Below, piece by piece: positions 47,104 through 54,863 of a stretch of 64,000 bases of DNA. Source of the stretch: Pseudokineococcus marinus (GTDB lineage Bacteria > Actinomycetota > Actinomycetes > Actinomycetales > Quadrisphaeraceae). The notes beneath the pieces were generated by a model. It saw only the letters and a program-made list of their open reading frames with translations, was not told the origin of the DNA and searched no databases. A program made the translations under genes and the position numbers. Positions within the stretch are counted from its first letter, which is position 1. Every line of letters starts with the position of its first letter. The stretch is from NCBI RefSeq assembly GCF_037482405.1, contig NZ_JBBHZZ010000003.1:372001-436000 (forward strand), written 5' to 3'.

Positions 47104-48438
47104 CTACCGGCCGGACGAGCTGCGCCGGCGCCGGGAGACGGCGTCGACGGCGGCGGCGAGCAGGAGCACGGCGCCGGTGACGAGGAAGTTGACGAAGGCG
47201 CGCTGGCCGAGCAGCCCCAGGCCGTTGGCGATCGTCGCGATGACGAGGCCGCCGATGACGGCGTTGACGACCTTGCCGCGGCCGCCGAAGAGGCTCGTCC
47301 CGCCGATGACGGCGGCGCCGACGCCGAGGAGCAGCGTGTTGCCGCCGCCGGAGCCGGGGGCGACGGAGTTGAGGCGGGAGGCCTCGATGACGCCGGACAG
47401 GGCCGCCAGCGTGGAGCCGATCATGAACACGGAGACGCGGATCATCTGGACGTTGATGCCCGCGCGCCGGGCCGCCTCGGCGCTGCCGCCCACCGCGTAC
47501 ACGTGCCGGCCGTAGGAGGTGCGGCCGAGCACGAAGGTCAGCACGACGAGCAGGACGGCGATGAGCGGCACCGACCAGGGCATGCCCGCCAGGGTGATGC
47601 TCGGCACGCGCGCCCGGTTCTGGGACAGGACCGCCGTGACGGCGAGGACGGCCGCGGCCACCGCGACCACGCGCAGCACGACGAAGGCGAGGTTGTCGCG
47701 GGTGAGCCCGCGGCGGCGCAGGGTCGACCAGCGCGCGAGGCTGAGGGCGGCGTACCCGCCCGCGGCGAGCGCGGCGAGGACCCAGCCGAGCGCGATCGGC
47801 ACGTTGCCGTTGGCGATGGCGACGACGACGGGGTCGCGCACCGCGATGGTGCCGCCCTGGCCGATGAGCTGCAGCGTCACGCCCTGGAGGGCGAGGAAGA
47901 ACGCCAGCGTGACGACGAAGCTCGGGATGCCGACCTTGGCGACGAAGAGCCCGATGAGCGTGCCGATGACGAGGCCGGCGAGCAGGCCGACGGGGACGCC
48001 GAGGAACCAGGGCAGGCCCGCGTCGCCGAGGGCGATGGCCATGACCGCGGCCGCGGTGCCGCCCGCGACGCCGGCGGACAGGTCGATGTCGCCGAGGAGG
48101 AGGACGAAGGTCAGCCCCATCGCCAGGACGATGATCGAGGACGCCTGCACGAGCAGGTTGGCGAGGTTGCCGGCCGTGAGGAAGGTGTCGGGCCGCAGCG
48201 CCGAGAAGAGGACGAAGAGGACGGCGAGGCCCAGGAGCGCGGGCAGCGAGCCGATGTCGCCGCCCTTGAGGCGCTGCACGTAGGCGGTGACGCCCTCGCG
48301 GAAGGTGGGGGCGGCCGCGGCCTCGGACATCGGGCTGCCGCCCGACCCGGTGGCCCGGGCCAGCTCGACGATGCGCGCGCGCTCGTCGTCGGACGAGCCC
48401 GGGGACGGGGCGGGCGTGGTGCCGGTGGGGGTGCTCAC
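47104..48438 (-). CDS. Sugar ABC transporter permease, XylH type
   Basis: Inner-membrane permease of a CUT2-family sugar importer, 444 aa from GTG 48438. A ~55-residue hydrophilic head precedes about ten to twelve hydrophobic segments. The CUT2 signatures TFVLLLGDIDLSAGVAGG and GVIEASRLNSVAPGSGGGNTLLLGVGAAVIGGTSLFGG are present. The size is that of xylose-type XylH rather than the ~330-aa ribose RbsC type. ATG 48330 (residue 37) is a possible later start. Confidence 0.9.
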   Translation of the reverse strand: MSTPTGTTPAPSPGSSDDERARIVELARATGSGGSPMSEAAAAPTFREGVTAYVQRLKGGDIGSLPALLGLAVLFVLFSALRPDTFLTAGNLANLLVQASSIIVLAMGLTFVLLLGDIDLSAGVAGGTAAAVMAIALGDAGLPWFLGVPVGLLAGLVIGTLIGLFVAKVGIPSFVVTLAFFLALQGVTLQLIGQGGTIAVRDPVVVAIANGNVPIALGWVLAALAAGGYAALSLARWSTLRRRGLTRDNLAFVVLRVVAVAAAVLAVTAVLSQNRARVPSITLAGMPWSVPLIAVLLVVLTFVLGRTSYGRHVYAVGGSAEAARRAGINVQMIRVSVFMIGSTLAALSGVIEASRLNSVAPGSGGGNTLLLGVGAAVIGGTSLFGGRGKVVNAVIGGLVIATIANGLGLLGQRAFVNFLVTGAVLLLAAAVDAVSRRRRSSSGR

Positions 48439-48449
48439 GGGTGCGCTCC

Positions 48450-49271
48450 TCAGTCCTGCGCGGCGGCGGTCAGGCCGAGCTCGCCGGAGCGGCCCGTCGT
48501 GATGAGCTCGACGACCTGGCTGCTCGTGACGTCGCGCGTGCGGACGGTCGCGGCGGAGCGGCCCAGGTACAGAGCGGTGATGGAGTCGGCGACCTCGAAG
48601 ACGTCGCTGAGGTTGTGGCTGATGAGGACGACGCCCAGGCCGTTGTCGGCCAGCCGGCGCACGAGGTCGAGCACCTGGCGGGTCTGGGCGACGCCGAGGG
48701 CGGCCGTGGGCTCGTCGAGCAGGACGACCTTGGAGTTCCACAGCACGGCCTTGGCGATGGCCACCGTCTGCCGCTGCCCGCCCGAGAGGCTCGCGACGAG
48801 CTGGCGGACGGAGCGCACCGTGCGCACCGAGAGGCTCGCGAGGGTCTGGCGCGCCAGCTCCTCCATGGTCGTCTCGTCGAGGACGCCGGCCTTCTTCTTC
48901 TCGCGGCCGAGGAACATGTTCTGGACGATGTCGAGGTTGTCGCACAGCGCGAGGTCCTGGTAGACGACCTCGACGCCGAGGTCGGCGGTGTCCTTGGGCC
49001 CGTTCACCGTGACCGGCCGACCCTCGAAGAGGTACTGCCCGCCGTCGGTCGTGTAGATGCCGGCGACGCACTTGACGAGCGTCGACTTGCCGGCGCCGTT
49101 GTCGCCGACGAGCGCGGTGACCTCGCCCGCGCGCACGTCCAGGTCGACGCCGTGCAGCACCTGCACCGCGCCGAAGCTCTTGTCGATGCCGCGCAGGGAC
49201 AGCAGCGGCGTCGCCGCGCCGTCGGGGCCGGAAGGGGCCGCGGTCGCGGCCGGGGTGCTCGTGGGGCCCAA
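48450..49271 (-). CDS. Sugar ABC transporter ATP-binding protein, XylG type (single ATPase domain)
   Basis: ATPase of the CUT2 sugar importer, 273 aa. Walker A is GDNGAGKST, the signature LSGGQRQTVAIA and Walker B VVLLDEPTAALGVAQ. There is only one ABC domain, unlike the tandem-domain RbsA/XylG of enterobacteria; single-domain forms are usual with actinobacterial XylF/XylH partners. It is 11 nt from the permease gene. Assembly gap and a G15 run lie upstream. Confidence 0.92.
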   Translation of the reverse strand: MGPTSTPAATAAPSGPDGAATPLLSLRGIDKSFGAVQVLHGVDLDVRAGEVTALVGDNGAGKSTLVKCVAGIYTTDGGQYLFEGRPVTVNGPKDTADLGVEVVYQDLALCDNLDIVQNMFLGREKKKAGVLDETTMEELARQTLASLSVRTVRSVRQLVASLSGGQRQTVAIAKAVLWNSKVVLLDEPTAALGVAQTRQVLDLVRRLADNGLGVVLISHNLSDVFEVADSITALYLGRSAATVRTRDVTSSQVVELITTGRSGELGLTAAAQD

Positions 49272-49414
49272 GGGGGTCCTCCTCGTCGAGGCGCCGGGGG
49301 ACCGGCGGCCGGGGGTGCTCGTGGGGCCGCGCGCCGGGCCGGGACGGGCGCGCTGCGGCCACCACCGGGCGCGGGGGCGCCCGGCGGTGACCGGGGGAGC
49401 GGGGGAGCCGCGGA

Positions 49415-49429
49415 GGGGGGGGGGGGGGG
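49415..49429. repeat. Run of 15 G at the gap edge
   Basis: A 15-base G homopolymer abuts the N-run at 49430. It may be a sequencing artefact or a real tract that broke the assembly. Confidence 0.6.
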
Positions 49430-49589
49430 NNNNNNNNNNNNNNNNNNNNNNNNNNNNNNNNNNNNNNNNNNNNNNNNNNNNNNNNNNNNNNNNNNNNNNN
49501 NNNNNNNNNNNNNNNNNNNNNNNNNNNNNNNNNNNNNNNNNNNNNNNNNNNNNNNNNNNNNNNNNNNNNNNNNNNNNNNNNNNNNNNNN
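49430..49589. other. Assembly gap (160 N)
   Basis: N-run between the XylG-type gene and the binding-protein gene. Together with flanks the non-coding space is 384 bp, holding a terminator-like hairpin on one side and the G-run on the other; no gene is visible in it. Confidence 0.99.
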
Positions 49590-49608
49590 GCTGACGCGGT
49601 GCGTCAGC
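49590..49608 (-). terminator. Hairpin downstream of the sugar-binding protein gene
   Basis: Arms GCTGACGC and GCGTCAGC with a 3-nt loop lie 48 nt after the stop codon, right at the gap edge. It may be an intercistronic hairpin between the binding-protein and ATPase genes. Confidence 0.45.
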
Positions 49609-49633
49609 GGGACCGGGTGCCTCCGGAGACGCC

Positions 49634-49667
49634 GTTCCTCAGGAGATGCTGTTCGTCAGGAGATGCC
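49634..49667. repeat. 17-bp tandem duplication over the end of the sugar-binding protein gene
   Basis: Adjacent 17-bp copies (49634-49650, 49651-49667) match at 15 positions. The functional stop is in the second (49656-49658); the first holds a relic of the last codons and stop. Confidence 0.8.
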
Positions 49668-50756
49668 CAGCTCGCTGCAGGCGTCGGCGAACTTCTCCGT
49701 GCAGAGCTCGTCGGCGGTGACGAAGCCGTCGTCCACGACGTCCTTGACGTTGTCGCGGAAGATGGCCTGCGGCTCGAGGAGGATGGACGCGACCTCGCGG
49801 CCGCCCGTCTCGTCGGTCACGGTGCCCGTGGTCTCCGGCTCCTCGCCGTTGATGAGGGCGATCGCCGTGTCGGCGAGGCCCTGCGCCTCCTCGGTGACGG
49901 CCTTGTACACCGTCATGCACTGGTCGCCGGCGAGGATGTTCTGCAGGCCCTGGACGGTGGCGTCCTGCCCCGTGACCGGCACCTGGCCGTTGAGGCCGTT
50001 CTTCGCGAGGATCGAGATGGCGGCGTTGCCGAGGCCGTCGTTGGCGGCCAGGACGCCCCCGATGGTCGGGTTCTGCGTGAGCATCTGCTCGAAGATCGTC
50101 GCGGCCTGCTGGTTGTCCCACTCCGGCACGGCCTGCTCGGCGACGACGGTGTACTGCGTCATCGGGTCGAGGACGCTGTGGGCGCCGGCGGCGAAGAGGG
50201 TCGCGTTGTTGTCGGTCGGCGAGCCGTTGAGGTAGGCGATGTCCGTCGGCTCGTCGCCGAGGCACTGGGCCAGGCCCTCGCCCTGGAGCTCGCCGACGCG
50301 GGTGTTGTCGAAGGAGACGTAGTAGTCCGCCGACCCGCCGAGCGTGAGGCGGTCGTAGTCGATCGTCTGGACGCCGGCCTGCTCGGCCTTGGCCTGGATG
50401 GCCGCGCCCGAGTCGCTGTCCAGGTTGACGATGGCGAGGACCGCCACCCCCTGGGTGATCATCTGGTCGGCGATGGTCTGCATGGCCGACGCGTCGCCCT
50501 GGGCGTTCTGGATGACGGCCGTGACGCCGGCGTCGTCGAACGCCTGCTGGAGCAGCGGGGCGTCGAAGGACTCCCAGCGGGCCGAGGACTCGGTGTCGGG
50601 GAGGATCACGCCGACCTGGGGGCTGTCGGACCCCCCGCCGCCGTCGGTGCTGCCACCGGAGCTGCCCGAGCCGGAGCCGGAGTCGCTGCCGCAGCCGGCG
50701 AGGGCGAGGACGGCGGCCGCGGAGGCGGCCGCGAGGGCGGTGCTGCGCACGCGCAT
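49656..50756 (-). CDS. Sugar ABC transporter substrate-binding lipoprotein, XylF type
   Basis: Periplasmic-type binding protein 4 family (ribose/xylose binding), 366 aa. The signal peptide ends LALAGC with Cys22 lipidated, followed by a Ser/Gly linker. The mature fold starts VGVILPDTESSARWESFD and includes LAANDGLGNAAISIL and VPVTGQDATVQGLQNILAGDQCMTVYK, close to XylF-type proteins. ATG 50756 has a good GAAGGAGC ribosome binding site. First gene of the minus-strand sugar operon. Exact ligand not determinable. Confidence 0.92.
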   Translation of the reverse strand: MRVRSTALAAASAAAVLALAGCGSDSGSGSGSSGGSTDGGGGSDSPQVGVILPDTESSARWESFDAPLLQQAFDDAGVTAVIQNAQGDASAMQTIADQMITQGVAVLAIVNLDSDSGAAIQAKAEQAGVQTIDYDRLTLGGSADYYVSFDNTRVGELQGEGLAQCLGDEPTDIAYLNGSPTDNNATLFAAGAHSVLDPMTQYTVVAEQAVPEWDNQQAATIFEQMLTQNPTIGGVLAANDGLGNAAISILAKNGLNGQVPVTGQDATVQGLQNILAGDQCMTVYKAVTEEAQGLADTAIALINGEEPETTGTVTDETGGREVASILLEPQAIFRDNVKDVVDDGFVTADELCTEKFADACSELGIS

Positions 50757-51081
50757 GGATGCTCCTTCGCATCGTGGACCCGGGTCGTCGTCGGCCCGTG
50801 GATAAGTCGCGGGCCCGAACATATCTGTGACGGGGCCGTCCGACGACCACCGTGATGCGATCGTGACGCGGCAGCACCTGCCCGGGTGACGGACCCCCCA
50901 GCGGTGGAGGGCGCGCCGGCGCCTCGACGCCGCCGGCGCGGCGGGTGCGACGCGGGACGCGAGCAGGGGTCCGCCCCGGGTCCCCGACGGCATCGGGCCC
51001 CGTCGGACGCGCTGGGCCCTGACCTGCGACGACGGTGCATCACCGCAGGTCAGAGGGGGTCCCCGACCTCGCCGCAGGCGG

Positions 51082-51109
51082 TTGACACCGGCCCTGCCCC
51101 GAGTACCGT
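51082..51109 (+). promoter_or_regulatory. Consensus promoter TTGACA-N16-TACCGT
   Basis: A perfect -35 hexamer TTGACA (51082-51087) and a good -10 TACCGT (51104-51109) are 16 bp apart. Transcription would begin near 51116, about 205 nt before lnt. It is the best sigma70-type promoter I could find in the window. Confidence 0.6.
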
Positions 51110-51309
51110 CGTCGTCGGCCACCGCGGCCACCCGTGCACGTGGTGGAGCAGCGGCGGACCCGCTCGCCCCGTAGACAACGTCCCGCAGACCCCGGCGCCA
51201 CCGAGGCTCGGACGGACCGAAGGGCGGGCGGGTCCGTCCGCTCAGCCGCCCCGCCGGCAGCTCGACGTCGCGGCTCCGGCGCCGTCGCCGGGCCCCCTGG
51301 TCGGGCGCC

Positions 51310-51315
51310 TACCCT
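51310..51315 (+). promoter_or_regulatory. Leaderless -10 box (TACCCT) of lnt
   Basis: TACCCT ends 6 nt before GTG 51322, giving a second possible promoter for lnt. Confidence 0.45.
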
Positions 51316-51321
51316 GGGCCC

Positions 51322-53130
51322 GTGCTGCTGCGCCCCTCGCCCCTGGCCCGCGCGGCCACCGCCGCGCTGGGGGGCGCGCTCGTGGCGGTCGCCTTCCCCG
51401 AGCCGGGCTGGTGGTGGCTCGCCGCCCCCGGGGTCGGCGCCCTCGTGGCCGCCGTCGCCGGCACGCGGCTGCGCACCGCCGCCCTCCTGGGGCTCCTCCA
51501 CGGCCTGGTCCTCTTCGGCGTGCTGCTGCGCTGGACGGCGGAGTACGTCGGCCCGGTCGCCTACGCGCTCGCGGTGGCCGAGGCCCTCTTCGTCGCCCTC
51601 ACCGGGGTCCTCGTCGCGCTCGTGCTGCGCCGTCGCACCCCGGGCACGGCCGGCCGGGCCCGCGCCGGCACGCCCGCGCGCCGGGAGGTGCCGCCGGGCG
51701 CCTGGGCGCCCCCCGGCGCGGCGACGGCGTGCCTGCAGGCGGTCGGCGCGGGCGCGGTGTGGACGGGTGCGGAGGCCCTGCGGGGCCGCTTCCCCTTCGG
51801 TGGCTTCGGCTGGGGACGGCTCGCCTTCAGCCAGGCGGACGCGCCGACCGTCGGGCTGGCCGCCCTGGGCGGGGCGCCGCTCGTGTCCTTCGCCGTCGCG
51901 ACGACGGGGGCCGCGCTGGCGCTGGTCCTCCTGCACCTCGCGGCAGCGGTGGGAGAGCACCGGCTCCGCCGCGAGGAGACGTCGCACCCCGCCGGTCCGT
52001 CGTCCACCGCCCCGCGGGCGCTCGCGCGGTCGACCGCGCGGGTGCTGCCCCCGCTCGTGCTCGCGGCGCTCCTCGCCGCCGGCGGGGCGCTCGTGCCGCG
52101 CCCCACGGCCGCGGAGGCCGGGACCCTCGTCGTCGCCGCCGTGCAGGGGGACGTGCCGGAGCCGGGCCTGGACTTCAACGCCGAGCGGCGCGCCGTCCTC
52201 GACAACCACGTGCGCGCCACCGAGGAGCTGGCCGACGCCGTGGCCGCGGGGCGGGCGCCGCAGCCCGACGTCGTCGTCTGGCCCGAGAACGCCAGCGACA
52301 TCGACCCGTTCGCCAACGCCGACGCCGCCGACCGCATCGAGGAGGCCGTCCGGGCGATCAGGGCGCCGGTGCTCGTCGGCACGCTCGTCCGCGGCAGCCG
52401 AGGCACCGGGCTGCCCGCGGACCTCGAGGCGGGCACGGGCAGCACAGGGGGCGCGGGGGACGAGCTCGAGGACGACGAGCTGCGCAACGTGGTCGTCGTG
52501 TGGGAGCCGGGGGAGGGCCCGACCCAGGTCTACGCCAAGCGGCACCCGGTGCCCTTCGGCGAGTACGTGCCCCACCGCGACTTCTTCCGCCTCTTCAGCG
52601 ACAAGGTCGACCTCGTGCGCGCCGACATGGTGCCGGGGGAGCGGCCCGGCCTCCTCGACGTCGCCGGAGCCCGGCTGGGCGCCCTCATCTGCTTCGAGGT
52701 GGTCGAGGACGGCCTCGTCGACGACGTCGTCCGCGGCGGCGCCGAGCTGCTCGTCGTCCCGACGAACAACGCCACGTTCGGCTTCACCGACGAGAGCGTC
52801 CAGCAGCTCGCCATCTCCCGGGTGCGGGCCGTCGAGGAGGGCCGAGCGGTCGTCCACGCGTCCACCGTGGGCGTCTCGGCGGTCATCGCCCCGGACGGCA
52901 GCACGGGCCGCACCACCGAGCTGTTCACCCCCGACGTCCTCGTCCAGGAGGTCCCCCTGCGCACCAGCCTGACCCCCGCCGCGCGCGCGGGCGCCTGGCC
53001 CGAGGCCGCCCTCACGGTGCTGGGGGCCCTCGCGGCCCTCGTCGGCGCCCTGGGCGGGCGGCGCGCCCGTGCCGGACGGTCCGACGACGACGGCGACGGC
53101 GCCGCGGACGACGACCCCCACGGTCCCGGG
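51322..53130 (+). CDS. lnt: Apolipoprotein N-acyltransferase Lnt (3' end in assembly gap)
   Basis: Membrane enzyme adding the third acyl chain to lipoproteins. About six N-terminal hydrophobic helices precede a nitrilase domain with the catalytic triad Glu322 (WPENASD), Lys406 (YAKRHPVPFGEY) and Cys457 (LICFEVVED). One more helix near residue 560-580 follows, then a polar Asp-rich tail that enters the gap at 53131; the stop is not seen. All catalytic parts are present, so the protein is essentially complete. The lipoproteins encoded in this window are potential substrates. Confidence 0.92.
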
Positions 53131-53280
53131 NNNNNNNNNNNNNNNNNNNNNNNNNNNNNNNNNNNNNNNNNNNNNNNNNNNNNNNNNNNNNNNNNNNNNN
53201 NNNNNNNNNNNNNNNNNNNNNNNNNNNNNNNNNNNNNNNNNNNNNNNNNNNNNNNNNNNNNNNNNNNNNNNNNNNNNNNN
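53131..53280. other. Assembly gap (150 N)
   Basis: N-run between lnt and fxsA. Both edges are CCCGGG-type palindromic sequence. In many actinomycetes a polyprenol-phosphate mannosyltransferase gene lies here; if 150 is the true length it cannot fit. Confidence 0.99.
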
Positions 53281-53316
53281 CCGGGCCCGGGTGCCCTCGG
53301 CGGCGGGCGGCGCGGC

Positions 53317-53907
53317 GTGAGCGCCCCCCGCGCAGCCGGCCCCCGCCGGGGCCCGGGGCGCCGGCGCCGGTGGCTCGCCGTCCTGCCGCCGCTGGCCGTC
53401 CTCGTCGAGCTGCTCGGGATCCTGCTCGTCGGCGAGGCGGTGGGCGCGGGGTGGACCGTCCTGCTGCTGCTGGCCGCGGCCGCCCTCGGCGTCGTCGTCC
53501 TCGTCCGGGGCGGGCTGGGCGGTGCCCGGCGCGCGGCGCGCGCGGCCCGGGAGGGCCGCCTCGACGGCCGGTCGGCCGGCCGGGAGCTGGGAGACGCCGG
53601 CCTCGTGGCGCTCGGCGGGGTCCTCCTCGTCGTGCCCGGCTTCGTCAGCGACGTCGTCGGCCTCGCGTGCGTGCTGCCCCCCACGCGCCCGCTCGTGCGC
53701 CGGCTCCTCGGCGCGGCCGCCGGCGCGCTCGCGCTCCGGGTCGTCGGGCTCCGCCGCGGCGACGTCGTCGCCGGCCAGGTCGTCCTCGACCCCGACGCCT
53801 CGAGCGGGCGTCCCCCTGGTCGGCGGCCCGACGGCGAGGACCCGGGCGACGGGCCCCTGCGCGGGCGGGTGCTGCCCCCGTCGAAGGAGCCGCCGGAGCC
53901 GCGCTGA
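53317..53907 (+). CDS. fxsA: FxsA family membrane protein
   Basis: Small membrane protein, 196 aa from GTG 53317. Hydrophobic helices at LAVLPPLAVLVELLGILLVG and VLLLLAAAALGVVVLV and the signature GDAGLVALGGVLLVVPGFVSDVVGLACVLPPTR fit FxsA. E. coli FxsA (suppressor of F exclusion of T7) is the namesake; the actinobacterial role is unknown. The tail is polar and low-complexity. The neighbouring lnt and rbpA genes are its usual companions. Confidence 0.9.
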   Translation: MSAPRAAGPRRGPGRRRRWLAVLPPLAVLVELLGILLVGEAVGAGWTVLLLLAAAALGVVVLVRGGLGGARRAARAAREGRLDGRSAGRELGDAGLVALGGVLLVVPGFVSDVVGLACVLPPTRPLVRRLLGAAAGALALRVVGLRRGDVVAGQVVLDPDASSGRPPGRRPDGEDPGDGPLRGRVLPPSKEPPEPR

Positions 53908-53937
53908 CGCGCCGGACCGCACCACGACGACGGCCGC

Positions 53938-53957
53938 GCCGCCCCCTCGGGGGCGGC
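53938..53957 (+). terminator. Hairpin after fxsA at the gap edge
   Basis: Nine-base perfect arms GCCGCCCCC and GGGGGCGGC flank a TC loop, 31 nt after the fxsA stop. Sequence is lost right after it. Confidence 0.6.
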
Positions 53958-54137
53958 NNNNNNNNNNNNNNNNNNNNNNNNNNNNNNNNNNNNNNNNNNN
54001 NNNNNNNNNNNNNNNNNNNNNNNNNNNNNNNNNNNNNNNNNNNNNNNNNNNNNNNNNNNNNNNNNNNNNNNNNNNNNNNNNNNNNNNNNNNNNNNNNNNN
54101 NNNNNNNNNNNNNNNNNNNNNNNNNNNNNNNNNNNNN
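53958..54137. other. Assembly gap (180 N)
   Basis: N-run between convergent fxsA and rbpA, starting at a strong hairpin. The missing DNA is probably the shared terminator region. Confidence 0.99.
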
Positions 54138-54174
54138 GGTCAGGGGGCCGGCAGCACGAGCGGTGCGCGGGCGC

Positions 54175-54525
54175 TCAGGCGGAGCGCTTGGCGTGGAGCA
54201 TGCCGCTGCGCAGCAGCTCCAGCCTCTCGTCGAGGAGCACCTGCAGGTCGGCGACCGAACGCCGCTCGAGCAGCATGTCCCAGTGCGTGCGCGGGGGCTT
54301 GCCCGGCTTCTCCTCGGGGCGCGAGGCGTCCCGCAGGAGCGCCATCTCGCCGCACCGGCACTCCCAGAGCGCCGGCACGTCCGCCTCCACGGAGAGGGGG
54401 ACGACGGTCCGGTGGTCGTTCGAGCAGACGTACTCGCGCATCTGCCGGGGCGCCGGCTCGACGCCGGTGTCCGACTCGAGGCTCGCCGCGCCCAGCCGGG
54501 TGCCTCTCAGGCTCCTGTCGGCCAT
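54175..54525 (-). CDS. rbpA: RNA polymerase-binding protein RbpA
   Basis: Actinobacterial RNA polymerase accessory factor that binds the principal sigma factor and promotes open-complex formation; 116 aa. The core zinc-type domain reads REYVCSNDHRTVVPLSVEADVPALWECRCG with the conserved Cys/His pattern, and the C-terminal sigma-interaction domain reads RTHWDMLLERRSVADLQVLLDERLELLR. ATG 54525 has a GGAGGTGG ribosome binding site. A SigR-like promoter lies 72 nt upstream. Confidence 0.95.
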   Translation of the reverse strand: MADRSLRGTRLGAASLESDTGVEPAPRQMREYVCSNDHRTVVPLSVEADVPALWECRCGEMALLRDASRPEEKPGKPPRTHWDMLLERRSVADLQVLLDERLELLRSGMLHAKRSA

Positions 54526-54863
54526 GGTGAGCCACCTCCATCCTGTTCTGCTGCCACGGGACGCCGCGGGGTGGGGGCGTCCGGTACCTGGGGTCCAACG
54601 GTCACCCGCAGCACCCTGTTCCTCATCCGGCTGGGCGGCACCTGGGAGTTCTCCCCAGCCGGGCCGGGCCCGCCGTCCCCCAGGCCCGTCATCCCTCCTT
54701 CGACGCCGCGGCCTCCTGCGGATGCCCCGGCGGCCCCCGGGTTCCCGGTCCGCCTCGCACCTCGCGCGCGCGGCGCGGGCGGCGTCACCCGGACGGAGCA
54801 GCGCCCACGCCTGTGCTCGTGCCCCCTGCGCTCGTGCCCGCTGCCCGGTGGGCCGCGCGTCCC
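54526..54863. other. 338-bp intergenic region upstream of rbpA
   Basis: It contains the SigR-like promoter and the rbpA leader near its left end. The rest, up to the MFS gene stop, is GC-rich with no gene or clear structure that I can support; a frame open on the plus strand is a shadow. Confidence 0.6.
54597..54622 (-). promoter_or_regulatory. SigR/SigH-type promoter of rbpA (GGAAC-N18-GTT)
   Basis: On the minus strand GGAAC (54622-54618) and GTT (54599-54597) are separated by exactly 18 nt, matching the thiol-stress ECF sigma consensus GGAAT/C-N18-GTT. In Streptomyces coelicolor rbpA has a SigR-dependent promoter, which supports the call. Confidence 0.6.

Larger units (their letters stand above)
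50757..51321. other. 565-bp intergenic region between the sugar operon and lnt
   Basis: Divergent promoter region with no credible gene. The part near the sugar operon holds the most AT-rich stretch nearby (around 50800-50830, with CATATC and GGATAAG), the likely sugar-operon promoter. An inverted repeat with 8-bp arms GACCTGCG/CGCAGGTC lies at 51021-51051. A canonical plus-strand promoter follows at 51082-51109. Confidence 0.6.

Noticed and set aside
51134..52972. Plus-strand frame starting at GTG 51134 after the TTGACA promoter
   Set aside because: It continues out of frame through lnt and is Arg/Ser/Pro-rich; most likely a shadow, so the leader is left as non-coding.
50886..54530. Plus-strand frame running through lnt and two N-gaps
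   Set aside because: It is out of frame with lnt and fxsA and is bridged only by N codons; an artefact.
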